Of a stretch of 64,000 bases of DNA, positions 1 to 12,545 are shown one piece after another; position 1 is the stretch's first letter; every line of letters starts with the position of its first letter. This DNA comes from Dillenia suffruticosa (taxonomy: Eukaryota > Streptophyta > Magnoliopsida > Dilleniales > Dilleniaceae). The stretch spans positions 751,501-815,500 of the forward strand of contig JAVTVX010000019.1 in NCBI GenBank assembly GCA_033439265.1, in the 5' to 3' direction. The position numbers and the translations under genes were made by a program. Below the pieces are notes generated by a model that saw nothing but the letters and a program-made list of their open reading frames with translations, did not search any database and was not told where the DNA came from.

Positions 1-327
1 CCATAGTTCATGTAGGCAACATTGTCTACTACAGGAATATCAAAAGGTCACAAAATCGAGTAATGTTTACTTGTGACAGGGCTACAAGAACTTGAAGTGC
101 TGGGAAATTCAGAAACAGCCTGGTTTGTTTCATGCTATTGTACACATAGGCGGCATTGTTTGCGATAAGGCAACCCATGAACCAGGGGATTGAGATTAAA
201 CGAGATCACAACCTATAAGTCTATTTCAGATGAACAAACTTCTCAACTAAATTGTCTTGTTGTTAGCAACAAAACCGGCAAATCCTTTACCCTTTAACTG
301 TTTGTAAACCTAAGCATCTTTAAACAG

Positions 328-328
<1 letters not shown>

Positions 329-384
<56 letters not shown>

Positions 385-398
385 CAACCCCCCCCCCC
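329..398. repeat. (CT)n microsatellite followed by a C-run
   Basis: An uninterrupted CT tract of about 26 units (329-381) is followed by an 11-base C-run (388-398). It lies downstream of the minus-strand gene that ends at 713. Nothing else recognisable was seen in 1-712. Confidence 0.95.
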
Positions 399-712
399 AT
401 CTCATGCCAGTTGAAGTTACAGTCATTTTGTTTTGCAAAATCGACAATGCAGAACAACACTAGTGAATGTGGATTAAATAAAGTAGGCCATCATGTTAAA
501 ATAATGCCATCAGTAACAAATACCAATTCTGAACTCTTTTTATTGATTGGCTTTTAGTAGATTTGTATTTTACACAAGCCTCCAATAAATAAAACATGCC
601 TATAGAATGACAAGTATTTTCCTTTATGCTAAACCAAAAAAAAAGGTTGATACTCGATAGGGCACATCTTAATCAACAATATACACGTGAATAATCACAT
701 AGCAGTATACAA

Positions 713-1907
713 TCAAATATTCAATTTCAGAGATTGGCTTGCTTGCTTCTTAAAACAGAGAGCTTTTTTTAGGCGCTCCAGCACGTACTTCTCACCGGTA
801 AGGTACTCAAGTCATTTCATTGACAGTGCCAAATGAATTATATGAGAGGCATAAATCAGGACTGATCAAGTCAAGAAGAAATAAAAATAGTGACCATTTG
901 TATAATCACGACAGTCATGATAGCCGATTCTCAAACCAGCTTGCCAACTGTCATTGAACTTACATGCTATATCTATAGCATTGCCATCACAGGATCCTAC
1001 AAACCAGCATTTATTTATTGGCAGCTGCTTCAACTTCCTCGTGAGAACAACTACTTGAAAAAGCACAAGATTAAGAATTTCATCGAGAGTGGAAATCATT
1101 TTAGTGGGTATTGTCTACGGAAGTTATGCTAGTAATTGCCTAAATTTCCACACAAGACGTACCATCACTGCCACTATCATCTCAGATTTGCCTAACCTCT
1201 TATTCTAGTATTTTTCTTAAATCACCAAAGACAGATGCACCTATTCAGAACATGTAATCCTTTCTCGTTCATTTCTAAATTACCAAAGAAGACAATAAGA
1301 TCCTGCATCCACGTATAAATCTAAGGAAGACCCATGTACAAACCATGTACCTCTCTAAGGCTGCAAGTGCGACATTCACATCTTCAGGGTCATTTCTAAG
1401 TCCACAGAATTCTTATGCACTAGCCTGGTACCTCTCTACCCAATAAGGCTGCAAGTGCAACATTCACATCTTCAGGATCTTTAGGTTGAAAATCAAACAC
1501 AATGGCCTGCATCCACCAAAAAGGAAAAGAAGACATTTAAAAATAAACAACAAGGATTGCCATTAAATGCAAATCTAGGGAAGACCCACGTTAAAATTAG
1601 TCATAATACAGGGGAAAATGTAGAAAAAATTAATCACCAGAACCTGGGATTGAGGAGGTGAGGAGGGTTTGATGATGACCATGAAGTGCTTTAAATCCCG
1701 CAAATTGAGAAAGTAAGCAGCAGACATAAGCAACTGGGGAGGTTCCTTTGTGGCTCTAAGAGGCATTGTTGCTACAAAGATCACATCTTTTCCTGATTCT
1801 AGTAATGTTGCTGAGTTTGTGACACTGTTCAGGGAGAGCAAACTGGATGCGTTTCTGGGAAGGATGATGATTAAACTAGCCGCAAGTTCCACCGTCCATA
1901 CCCACTG
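713..1907 (-). CDS. Conserved plant protein of unknown function (gene or decaying gene)
   Basis: I do not recognise a named function. Four exons can be assembled on the minus strand. The N-terminal exon is about 1907-1638 (segments VWTVELAAS, LPRNASSLL, FVATMPLRA, DLKHFMVIIKP). Then come 1506-1440 (IVFDFQPKDPEDVNVALAA), 1053-895 (KCWFVGS, ACKFNDSW, HDCRDYTNG) and a last exon 805-713 (YLTGEKYVLERLKKAL, ending KLNI and TGA). The codon patterns and motifs look like a conserved plant protein of about 200 residues. Exon phases agree from exon 1 to exon 3 if the donor after 1440 is used. Problems: no in-frame ATG precedes VWTVEL. An ATG at about 1956 reads into this exon only if one G is removed from a GGG run near 1898. 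The last junction does not join in frame with a canonical acceptor. The gene is therefore either decaying or carries sequence errors. Confidence 0.55.
1347..1478 (-). repeat. Partial duplication of an exon segment
   Basis: Two direct copies of about 45-50 bp lie at 1347-1391 and 1428-1478. Both encode, on the minus strand, the segment DPEDVNVALAAL. The copy at 1428-1478 belongs to the second exon of the unknown gene; the other lies in the following intron. They differ by a few substitutions and a 6-base indel. Confidence 0.8.
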
Positions 1908-1990
1908 CACCTATTTCCGATTGTTGACGCGTGTCAATGAAGTCTGCGTGATCGGGTCGCATCGGGCTGGGATCGACTGATCGGCATAAA

Positions 1991-3050
1991 TTGATATAAT
2001 AATTTTAATTAATTTTATTTTATTTTTTAATAAATATTATATTAACAATTATATTTTATAACGTTTGATGGGATGAAAAAAACTTATAAAGAAAATTATT
2101 AGAAAAATAAATTAATTTGAAGTATTAATGCATAGAAGAAGAAAAAAGTAAACGATAATTTACTATTTATTTCAATGAAATTGATATTGAAATATTAAAA
2201 ATTCTCAATATATTAATTTATTTCTAATATTTAGAGGTAATTTTTTTAGAAGTATGATTTTCAAAATCTTTTATTTTTTAAGAAATTACTTTTCTTGAAA
2301 TCAATTAGAATATATATTTTTTTAGGAAATCTATATCTTTTAGTAGTTAGAAAAATTTAGAAAGACTTTTTTTTTTAAAAAAAAAATAGAAGATCCATTC
2401 TTATAAAAGGGATGCAAAGCTCTTCAAACTCACATTATTATTGTATTTTTTTCAATTTCTATTTCTTCTTAAATTCTTTTTTTTCATATTTTTTTCTAAA
2501 TTTATTTTTTAATTAAAAGATTATTAAAATCTTGATTTTACATGGTTATGAGAGCTAATTGAGTATATTGTATCAACATCTCATAACTATTTATTTAGTT
2601 CTTATACTTTATTGTTTTTTATTTATTTTGGTTTATTGAATAAAAGTCATATATTTGATAATTTTAAAATAATTTACAACGAATTAAAACAGCAAATCTA
2701 TAATTGTTTGTTTGTTTTAATATAATGGTGTATGACCTAAATTCATGACTTTGCAAATTATCTAATATATATCATGAAATTAAATAATTTAATTTAAATG
2801 AACCTAATTATATTTTCATTAATTAGAATTAATTCTCTTTAGATCTTAATACTGTAGGAAAACTAAATTCTAAAAGTTTTTTTAGAGGTGTCTTTCGATT
2901 AGAGAAATAATTAATGGCATTCTCTTTAAATCTTAATAGTAGTAGTAGTAGTAGTAGTGTAAATTTCATTATAGATGAATAAATATTCTATGATTAGTCA
3001 AATTTTAATATTTCATTCAATTATCCGAAGAAGAGTCACTCATTAATAAA
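1991..3050. other. AT-rich intergenic sequence
   Basis: Very AT-rich sequence without an open frame worth calling. It contains a short (TAG)n microsatellite at about 2937-2958. No other structure was recognised. Confidence 0.7.
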
Positions 3051-3051
3051 A

Positions 3052-3262
3052 TTAGGGGGTGTTTGATTAAAGTGAACCAAAATAAAAAATCGGATCGAAA
3101 TCCATATGATTTATTTAGATTAAAGGAATGGAAATGGGGTTTAGGAATAATAAGAGTTTTTGAAAACAAGTAAAAATATGGATTTTTGAAACTTATTTTT
3201 AATATTTTTTATTTTAAATCTAATTTCGATTTCCGGTGCTAACCAAATAATACCGTCTAAAT
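3052..3262. repeat. Possible MITE
   Basis: The left edge reads AGGGGGTGTTTGATTA. The right edge, on the reverse strand, reads TAGACGGTATTATTTGGTTA. The two are loosely similar, as in the GGTGTTTGGTT-type ends of plant hAT or Harbinger MITEs. The size (about 210 bp) and noncoding AT-rich interior fit. I could not identify a clear target-site duplication, so this is tentative. Confidence 0.3.
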
Positions 3263-3769
3263 ATATGATTCTAGGGAAACACCTTCTATTCAAACAACAA
3301 AATTTGTTTTGGTCTTATAAAGGGGAACAAAATCCTTTCGAAAGAAGGGAAAATATTCAAATTCCAGACCTAATAGCTAAGGAGCAGAAATTTTGTATTA
3401 CTCTGCTAGAAAGGCAGGTGGTACCTTCAAACCGTCCGTGAAACAAGATGCCAATTGAACAAGCACAACCAGCTTTTATTATTGTTAAGGCTAATACAGG
3501 CCACATTGATCATATCAACAAAGACATTTACTTTAAACAGACATAGGATCCAACAGAGCACATCAAACATGTCACGACAGGCACAGAAAATATGACACGT
3601 GGAGAGTCATTGTTCGTCAAACCTATCTGGGCCATCATCTCCCCACCATACTTTTCCCTTACTACCCCAAAATCGAATAGAAAAGAAAGTTAAGATTGAC
3701 CTAACAACACTGACATTAACAGGACCCCACCATAGGAAAACCTGAAACTTGAAAGACCCCACATTTTGA

Positions 3770-4626
3770 TTACTCAGATTCCTCTTTCTCAACCTTCTCT
3801 TTAGCTTCTTCTGCCTTAACTTCCTCCACAACAGCAGTCTCAGCAACAGCAGCAGGAGCAGGAGACTCTGCCTCTGGCTTTGCTGCAGGTGCCTCCTCCG
3901 ATTCTGCAACAGTTTCCTTAATCTCCTCAGCCACAGCAGGCTCTGCCTGCGGCTCTGGTGCAACCTTTTGAGACTCCTCTTCTGTCTTTTCGACCTTTGG
4001 CTCCTCGGCTGCTTCGGTTTTAGCCTCTTCAACAGCTACTTCCTCTACTACTTCAGCTGCAGATGCTTGCGTTTCTTCAACTTCAGGACTCACAGGCTCT
4101 TCAGGAGCAGCAGGAACAGCCTCCTCCACCACGGGCTCGGCTGCTGCTGGTGGGGGTGGTGGTGCAGCAACTTCTTCTTTTTCTTCTTTAGTTGGCTCTT
4201 GGTCTTTGACTGTTTCTTCTCTTGTTTCCTCGTGGAGTGCAGTCTGAGCAGACACAACCTGGACAAATTAAAATTAAAAAAAAAAAAAGATCAATCTTAA
4301 AGCGTCCCACAACTCTCAATAACGACATCAAAATCCATTTTATCTTTTCGTGAACACTGTAACACAGGCTGATCACATTATTTGTAAGCTGAGAGAGGGA
4401 GAGAGAGAGATGCACCTATGTATTTAGATTACAGCACCAGCAAATATTAGAAGAGCATAACATATTATATAGCAAAAAGCTAAAGTTTATGGCCAGCAAA
4501 TATTAGAAGAATATAACATATTTTGTTAAGCAAAAAATTAATATGAGAGAGAGAGAGAGAACTTGGCCACGGAATCATGAAAAAACACATAAGGTAGAAG
4601 TAATCAGTTACCTCAGCTGTGGCCAT
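3770..4626 (-). CDS. Hev b 5-like acidic protein
   Basis: Two exons: 4626-4612 (MATAE) and 4258-3770, with a phase-0 intron (donor GT at 4611-4610, acceptor AG at 4260-4259), giving 167 residues. The start is fixed by the short exon whose ATG sits in a GCCATGG-like context. The protein is almost entirely Glu, Ala, Pro, Val and Lys, with a poly-Pro run (PPPPP) and many EE/AE/VEE blocks, and ends EKVEKEESE. The opening MATAEVVSAQTAL closely resembles the start of the latex acidic protein Hev b 5 and its plant homologues. These are small, heat-stable, probably disordered proteins whose molecular role is not established. The length is close to the family norm of about 150-170. No signal peptide or membrane segment is visible. 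The intron has its own internal duplication (4437-4540). Alternative: another low-complexity acidic protein of similar composition. Confidence 0.85.
4437..4540. repeat. Direct repeat in the Hev b 5-like intron
   Basis: A segment beginning CCAGCAAATATTAGAAGA and running through AACATATT to GCAAAAA occurs at 4437-4480 and again at 4492-4534. The copies are about 55 bp apart with few differences. They lie in the single intron of the Hev b 5-like gene. Confidence 0.8.
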
Positions 4627-4739
4627 GGAGTCAGCAGAGAAGGGTAAATGAATCAGAGGTCAAAGATTGCAACGAGAGTGAGAGAAGACAAGAGAACACC
4701 GGAGAGTGTGAGGTGAAGAATATGAGAAATGAGAAGAGG

Positions 4740-4747
4740 TATTTATA
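4740..4747 (-). promoter_or_regulatory. TATA box of the Hev b 5-like gene
   Basis: TATAAATA on the minus strand, about 115 bp upstream of the ATG at 4626. This implies a 5' leader of roughly 80 bases. A GA tract (CT on the coding strand) at about 4771-4801 lies just upstream and could bind GAGA-type plant factors. Confidence 0.6.
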
Positions 4748-4849
4748 GTACTGGAGAGCCGTATTTTAGAGAGGGAGAGAGAGAGAGAGAGAGAGAGAGA
4801 AGTGGGAGCACTAAGAATCTGAAATTGAAAAAGAGAATATCTATGCACT

Positions 4850-6359
4850 GAAATTAAGGGGAATGAGCATGTTTGCTAATAATGCCAAAAGAAAGTGGAT
4901 CGCACATGAGAATTACTATTAATAGAATTCGACTAAAAGTTTGCTTCGTTTTTTTTTTATTTTCCACTGGACAGGCATTGCCCTTTACAAAATGTTGGCA
5001 CCCAAGAATAAGCCCCCCATGCATCAATGGCTCAAACAATTGGTTGTGATTCAACTAATGTTATTCTTGCACTAATATTACATATTTAAGGGATAAAATC
5101 TAATATAACACAGTCTTTTAAATAAAATTTTATTATATTCTTTCTAATAATACTAACAATCAAATATTCATATCGTATGTTAAGATTTTATTATTAAACT
5201 TTTTAATTCATATAATATAATTTTATAAATCTTTGATTGAGAGAGAAAGAGGTGCAAAATAATGGAGGGCAATGTTATTTCTACAAGCCATCATCAACAA
5301 GTGTGCCTATGTGTGAGTGTGTGCGTATTTTTGTGCAGATGTGCTTTGTGCAGTCGGGCAAGTAGGGTGACCCATCATGCACTCATGTTCTTTGCTTCCT
5401 ATTGTTTTCACTCCCCACCTCCCCTCCCTCTCATGCATCTGCCTTTGTCTTTTTCACATTTTTCTAAACTTTCTTTCTTCTTTTTTTTTTTTTTCCCTCA
5501 AAATAGTCACCTCCATAACCACTTCCATATAACGCTAGTCCACAACAATAATAGTTGAGAGATAGGAAAATTGGTCATATGATTTGATAAATAGTTATTA
5601 ATATGTTCATTGAAAAACCAGACCTCACTCAATGCAAATCATCGTATGCAACTAATGAAGAATTTAAAAACTTTAGGATACAACTTGAGACTTAATATAA
5701 ACTAATTTTCTCATTTATTCTTTTTTGCTATATTTAAGGAAAGAGATTCATAGCTCGAACCTTTAGTCGGAGTCAAGGAAATAGCATTTTTGGTAAAGTT
5801 TAAAACAAGTTTTAAACGAACTGAATTGAGTGTGAATTTGAATTATATTTTTAAAATTAACCCTTTTAAAAATAAAATCATTAAATGTTATTAATTATTT
5901 TCGACTTTAGTGCTAAGAAATTTGCATGGAAAATGAAAAGAAATATCGACAATAATCGATAATACTTCTTATACATAATTTTCTTATTTTTAATTTATAA
6001 AATCAAGAATTTAAAATTATTTTTTTATTATTATTTAAACATGAAAAAGCACCTAAGATTCTATAGGAATAAAAATGATAATAATAATGAAAAATTTTGG
6101 GAATATTGATCTAAGAAAGTACCAAAATTGGTCCCGACAAAAGGACTTTTCATCGTAGGCCGGTGTCCTACGTATGGGACTCAAATCAAACCACATTGGC
6201 CGGCATAAATTATTTCTCACAGAAAAGTACTAATATCTGACGTGGCACATACCTACCCTTAAAATTGTCCAAACTTGCCTAGTCTAGGAAAAGGATAACC
6301 CTTCACGTGTAAATGTCCTTTCGAAATACAATAAAAATCAAAAATTAAAGAAAAAGTGA
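4850..6359. other. AT-rich intergenic sequence
   Basis: Upstream region of the Hev b 5-like gene. It is AT-rich, with a T-run near 5480 and a CACGTG G-box core at 6304-6309. The small frames at 5262-5558 lack any protein-like composition. No gene is called. Confidence 0.6.
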
Positions 6360-6990
6360 ATGGCCTTTCCGAGTTGATCCAGTGGGTTGTAGGTCCCACG
6401 GTTCTACACGCAACAGCTCTCCCGGCTCACGTCCTCGCTGGCTTGTACAACTCTCTCTCCTCGTTGGCCGCCTCGGACCGGTGATTAATGTATGTTTAGG
6501 CTAAATTGATGATAATAATTTTACTAAAAAAATTATTAAAAAAAAGGGGGGACAAAGCAATAAGGTGAGGAGGAGATTGAAAACCGTGCTGCAGCACAAG
6601 TTTGTCGGAATAAAGGGCAAATCGGCCATTTCGAGAACATCAAGATCCGAGGAGGATGTCCAAACTGGACATTTCGTACGCCAGCAACCACCGCAAAATC
6701 TCTCGGTCTCCTCTCAAACTGCGCGATCGTCATACCGTTCTGCGCCCATCGTGCCGTCTTCTGCCTTCTCTCTCTCCCCAGAGAAGCCGAAAGGCCAGAG
6801 CCGTGGGCCCCAATATGAAATTCCAACCCAGCCCTAGACGCATCTTTCCAATGGTATCAGGAAACGTGGAACCCAGTGCTGTCCAAGTCACTTTTCGGAC
6901 GTGACAGGTATTTATCAAACGATTAACAATCGTGGGGGCGGGTGCGGTGTCCGGTTGATGGATCATCAATCATCATAGCGCCTTTTGACG
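6360..6990. other. GC-richer island without a recognisable gene
   Basis: Base composition changes sharply here from AT-rich to balanced or GC-rich, with many CG dinucleotides (for example GCGCGATCG at 6720-6728). Both strands have small open frames, but none encodes a motif I recognise and none continues by plausible splicing. It could be a decayed gene fragment, a regulatory island or part of a repeat. The flanking stretch 6991-8267 is AT-rich with nothing recognisable. Confidence 0.45.
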
Positions 6991-8272
6991 GTTGGGAAAG
7001 GAATGAACAAATGGTGGGCACATCAGTCACCGTCCAAGCCGGACTAAGCTTTCTAATCTGGTTTGCTAAATATCACTTAGTCTACAAAATTAGGCATTTC
7101 CGATAAGCCAATTGCTTGGTTATCATTTCTCACTGGTATTTCTAATTTCCAATCAAAATGGTCATTAATAAAGATTAGTATAAATTAATTAGAAGTTATT
7201 AGACTTTTAGTTACACCTTTCAAATTTTTTTTATAAACAGAGGGCTTAAATTAAATATTTCATGTGACGGAAGAAATTCTTATACTCTTGTCTTCAAAAC
7301 CCTTAATTTTTTTATTATTTTTTAAGAACGAAGAAATCTTACCAAAGCACTCTATCTCGAAGTCTTAATCAGTTTCATAAAAGTAAAATGATAGATTTTC
7401 ATACAAAGCACCAAATTATGAATCTAGTTCTATAGGTTCAAATTCAGTTATATAGGCAAATTCATTTAAGATTGAGATTAAAGACATTGTTGACTTGATT
7501 TCTTCAAATCATATAAAAGATTTCAAATTTTCATGGCATAATTCTCCCTTTTCCAATTTCCTTTGAGTTTCAACAATTCATCCAATGATGCACTCCATAA
7601 AAAGCTATCGTGTTTATACTAAATAATGCACACAAATTATCCTTGTAGGGGCACTCAATGATAGAAAACTTTTACTCAAATATTTTCTATAAGCTCTAAT
7701 ATTTGAATTTTTATAGTAAATATGTATATTTTTATAATTTTCGTGATCTCTTTATAAACAGAAAAAAATAAATAATACTTACAAATTAAACTAACAATTA
7801 GAACAGATCTCAGAAGTTATCAGCAGCAACATCATATTCAATAATTTTTCATTTATGCATAGATGACTTACTAACCCCCCATCGGATAACCATGGTTGGA
7901 CCAACATGGACCATCAAAACAACTTGTCTTCCCTATATGATTATGCGATACACACTCATGTATACATTATATCACTAATCAGGTGAAATTATAATCATAC
8001 CTAATGGGCATGAATTATTTTCGATGAATATATCACACAAAACACCCTCATTGAACAAAAGTATATGATTAGCCAAAAAAAAAAAAATCCCGATCACTAT
8101 TCACCTGATCTCACATTTAAAGTAAATGTGTCTCTCCCATCTTTTCAAATAGAGCGTAAACATTATAATACTAGAAAGTTTTCAAAATTCACATTTCAAA
8201 ATTGTATCATTATTGATGTTTTCTACTTCTTTTGTGCTTACGCAATGTAACCAAAAGATTTATGTTTATCAC

Positions 8273-8791
8273 CATTGGGAAAATTAACTTTAATATAAAA
8301 ACTGTCACAAATATCGTGTTAAATCACTAAAATTAAAACTTAATAATTTAAATTTAAATTTAAATCAGATAGAAAAGAATACTTGATTTCATAGTTGAAA
8401 AACACAATTGACTGAAATCCTAATCTGGTCAGAATCCTATATTCGACCTTTTAGGTCAAATATATTCTTAGAAAAACTTTTTGTAGGGGTATTAGAAGAG
8501 TGGAGTAATACATTAACTTGGAGACCATAACCCTTTTTATAGTTGTAGGGTGACTTTTATCTTCCAAATCTATCTATTCAATTTATACCAACTATTCTTA
8601 AATCACCTTTCGACATTTTCTATCTAACATCTACACATTTATTTATTTTTATATTCTATAATATATATTAAATTCAAAATACCAAATTTCTAAATTCAAC
8701 AGATAACTTTCATATGGGTTTAACTTAAATGACAATATACATTATATAATTATTTTACATAGAAGTCCAACGTTACATTAATCATCCAACA
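8273..8791 (-). repeat. 3' LTR of the copia element
   Basis: About 519 bp, aligning along its whole length with 14264-14806. Its left end has CATTGGG where the other LTR has TGTTGGG, a loss of the terminal TG. It ends CCAACA. This is the 3' LTR because the coding strand is minus. Confidence 0.88.
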
Positions 8792-8803
8792 TTTTCCTAC
8801 TTG
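8792..8803 (-). promoter_or_regulatory. Polypurine tract of the copia element
   Basis: On the minus strand, CAAGTAGGAAAA directly abuts the TGTTGG end of the 3' LTR. This is the position and composition of a copia plus-strand primer. Confidence 0.7.
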
Positions 8804-9689
8804 AACTATATGTGAAATCTTATAATTATATAATTGCGATATAACCAAATAATCTCAACTTTTTTTTTAGTACTGAAATGTGTCTCTAACTACTTCCATC
8901 CATCAATCATATCAATTTAGAATCAAGATGGCTTTTATTACATTTATTTCATAACTCAACCCATCGGTGGTCATGAAAATCGATAATACCGAATGATGTG
9001 AATCATGATATGGATATGCAGTATGGAAATGTCATGCAATATTATTTTTAACATACTTATTTCCAATTAGTTCTCTTAGTGAGATCATACCATATTTAAT
9101 GTCAGAGTTTGATCCAAAACTGAATCCTGATTTTCGTAAAAAATGATTTTAAACTGCAATAATAAAAAATTATCTATATTAAATGAACATCTAAAATCAC
9201 AAATTTCTACTAAAACTGAATATCATGATATGACATGATACTTATACAAGTAGTATGCTCATAAACCTTCTTGAGTGACAATCTCTTATTAAACATGCAA
9301 TCATGGAGTTTGTATCAATGTATTTCATAGACAATTAACTATTTTGAATTCTTTACTTAACAATTAGGAACTTAATGTCAATATATTTTAATATTATTAA
9401 ACTCTTGTTGTTATTGGAATAGAGATCTACTATTGTCACAAAATAATATCAATGGCATGTCAATACCATCCATTATCTTTAGTCCCATGATAAAGTTTCC
9501 GAATCATATTCCATGGTTGGATACCTTTTCATATGATATAAATTCTGCTATCATAGTGGAAGAAACTATAAGAGATTATTTAGTATTCTTCCAAGAAACG
9601 ACTTTTTTTGTTAGCATGTAGATGTAACATAATATAAATTTCATACTATCTTGACATCCTCAAAATCGAAATCAGTATGCAGAATAATC

Positions 9690-9905
9690 TCAAACTAATC
9701 TGACCTCCAATATGTGAGCGTATGTTCCTTCTTTCTATGTAAATACTACAAGACCCGTTTGATGGCATTTCAATGGTTTATTCCCAAATTGTTTAAATAT
9801 TTACCCAACATTCTTATAATGTATGCAATATCCAATTGCATACACACCTGAATATACATCAGACTTCCCACTGCTAATGCGTAGGGGAATCATCTGTATT
9901 TTCCA
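9690..9905 (-). pseudogene. Copia reverse transcriptase/RNase H junction remnant
   Basis: The minus-strand translation shows PYALAVGSLMYIQVC, then a segment ending LGKYLNN, then H*NAIKRVL*YLHRK. These match the conserved copia stretch that runs from the end of reverse transcriptase into RNase H (GSLMY and AVKRVLRYL-like motifs). At least two in-frame stops are present. Confidence 0.82.
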
Positions 9906-11048
9906 TTTTGCAAGATCGCTTATGGGATACTGTTTGAGACTAAATTTGTTTCCCTTAGCTATGTGGATATCTTCTGATTTATAATCACAATTATCATATT
10001 TTTTTAGATTCTTTTTTACATGTAAAATCAGAAAAATATATTTACTCTCACAGAACTTATAGTATACACATCATCAACTAAATTAATCTCAAAATCTTAC
10101 GATATGAAAACTTGATGAAATTTGTAATACCGTTGTCGGGATCTTCTTAATGGTACATATTCTAGAGGTAGTTGAGTTTGTTCTTCCAAACTGAGAGTTT
10201 CTCTAACATTGTCTGATTTTGTTGTGTTTAAAATAAAATCAGAGATATAAACCTAATCAAATCTAATAACACCTGGAAGACAATATCTTTATCCATATCT
10301 CTTCTGCACACTCAATATTTTCAAAAAACTAAATATTTTCTGACTCAAAAAAATGATCTTATTTATGGGATCACAAAATTTATATCTCTTTAAACTTTTT
10401 TAAGTACTCTACAAAATAACAACTAACCATCCCGACATCCAGTTTTTTTTATTAGGCCTAATAGACTTAAGCTCTGCTAAACAATCCCAAACGTGCAAAT
10501 GCTGTCCAAAGTTTGTAAGGGGTTTTGATAGTTATCTTAGTGGGAAACCCTATTCAGAATGTATGTTACAGTCATGATTGAGTCATATCATGAATGATTG
10601 TCGATGAATATGATAGAACATCTTTAACAATTCCAAGAACCAAAAGGGATGGTCATAGATATCCGCATGTATCGCTTCAAAAATGCCTAAAGTCTAATTG
10701 GTTTCATATTTCATTTTGTTGGTTTATTTTCCTTTTATACAATCAAACTCATTAAGATCAAGAGAGTCAAGAGTTCATTTTGACACAAGTTTCTTTATTC
10801 TTCATTTGGAGATATGACCCAACTTTTATGTCACAACAAAGAGGAATTGCTATTGGTTAATTTTTAATTTATTCTTCAAGTATTAGCTAGTAAAGATTAA
10901 CTACATGAACCAATTGTATCTATGAGATAAAAATTATCAGATTCTGATAAAAAACCAAAACCAACCAATTTGGATTTAAGAAATAAACTAACTTTTCTAT
11001 TTTTGAAAGAATTAGTATAATTAAATTTGTCCAATACAAAAATAGAAA

Positions 11049-11234
11049 TTAAATTCTATCTAAAGATAATACAACAAATGTTTCATGTAAATCCAAATAA
11101 AATCTAATTGTTAGTAATAATCTAAATCTAAATCTTCCTATTGCTTGTACTGAAACTTTATTACCATCGCCTATGTAAATGTATTTTTCACCATGATTTG
11201 ACAGTTGGCAATTTAGGCAACCATGCATAGACAC
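11049..11234 (-). pseudogene. Copia protease/GAG-pre-integrase remnant
   Basis: The 61-residue minus-strand frame contains EKYIYIGDGNKVSVQAIG and then FYLDLHETFVV. This is the usual copia sequence after the protease, where GNG or GDG precedes a V.V.AIG..R segment. The open frame ends soon after. Confidence 0.82.
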
Positions 11235-11339
11235 ATTGGTGTAACTAGTTGCAATGGAATCTAGTTACCAAATGTGTCTTGATACTGAAATCAAATTAAC
11301 CTCAAAACAAACCAAAAATAAGAAGTATACCTTTTTTCA

Positions 11340-11415
11340 CACGTTATCCGTGATAGTTGGTACACTCTTTTCTTCTATGCTTTTTGGCACCACAAAAGAA
11401 GTACTCTTTCTTTTC
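11340..11415 (-). pseudogene. Copia gag zinc-knuckle remnant
   Basis: The minus-strand translation gives KKEYFFCGAKKHRKEEC, then TNYHG, a stop, and RVKKG. This corresponds to the copia gag CCHC knuckle. The first Cys is replaced by Tyr; the second Cys, the His and the last Cys remain. Confidence 0.75.
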
Positions 11416-12025
11416 CGGTTTATTTGGTGTTTTTTGTTGCTTTTTCTGAAGTGTCGTACTTGCAGTGTCTCTATACTGTTTCATTTTCTTTTATTTTTTG
11501 TATTTAGTGGTCAAGTGTTCTTGATGCTTATACCATTTTGAGATAAAATTCGTCAAGAATATACCAATCTCAATATTTTCACATTGACAAATCATTTCTC
11601 AATATCTTTAAGGAAATCTTTGACTATCGTAATAAACTCAAATATTGTGTCTCTAAAAGTTTCTAGGATAGCTCGTTTCATAATCATTAGACACATGCTA
11701 TTTGATCTATTTTATCTTTCTTTCTCTCTCTTTTCCATAGACAGTACTCTTTTTCGTAAGTAATGGGAGAATCAATTCTTAACACAATCTGAAGACCTAT
11801 AACTTGAAATTCGAGTCATTCAACTTAAAAATCAACTTGAGCCAGACATTAATACTGGTGGTCATGGTATTAATTCTCAAATAGAGAAAAGTAATCAATA
11901 TATACTCACATGGAATTTTAAAACCAAATATATTTAAATATGAGTAATTCTTATCACAAAATATCGAACATTCTATTAATATTTCATCTTTGGACAAAAT
12001 AATTTACTTGTAACTGATATGTTGG

Positions 12026-12545
12026 TATAGTAATCAAACGCTAATAATAATATTTTAACCAATTATTTTCTTTTGAACCGATAAATTGATCACATGTAAA
12101 ATTGAATAATTGTAATGCATTTACTACCATAAGATGTATATGCAATTTTGTCAAATACAGACCTTCTTATGACTCATCCGATATTCACATGAATTGCATA
12201 CACATAATTTTTTATATTGAAAATAAATTAATTTTCATAACAAATATCACTTTGGCAACATATTGTTTCAATCAATTCATTTTGAGATATATATCATATG
12301 TATAGTAATCAAACGCTGACAATAAAAATATGTTAATCAATTATCTTTCTTTGGATTGATAAATTGATTACATGTAAAATCAAAAAATTATCACGCATTT
12401 ATTATCACAGGGTGTACATGCAATTTTGTCAAGTACGAATCTTCTTTTGGATCGATCAATACTCACATGAATTGTAAATTAATTTTCACAATAAAAATCA
12501 TTTTGATAACATATTATTTCAATTAATTCATTTCAAAATATATAA
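12026..12545. repeat. Two-unit tandem repeat inside the copia element
   Basis: A unit of about 275 bp beginning TATAGTAATCAAACGCT occurs at 12026-12300 and again from 12301 to about 12545. The copies stay aligned throughout with scattered substitutions and small deletions. It lies in the internal region upstream, in element orientation, of the gag remnant. Confidence 0.85.

Noticed and set aside
862..894. A 33-bp intron joining the third and last exons of the unknown gene
   Set aside because: Too short for a plant intron, and it leaves an in-frame TGA at 812-814, so it was not used in the model.
6536..6969. Overlapping open frames on both strands of the GC-richer island
   Set aside because: Long frames are expected by chance in GC-rich DNA. 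No shared motif, splice continuation or codon bias supports a gene.
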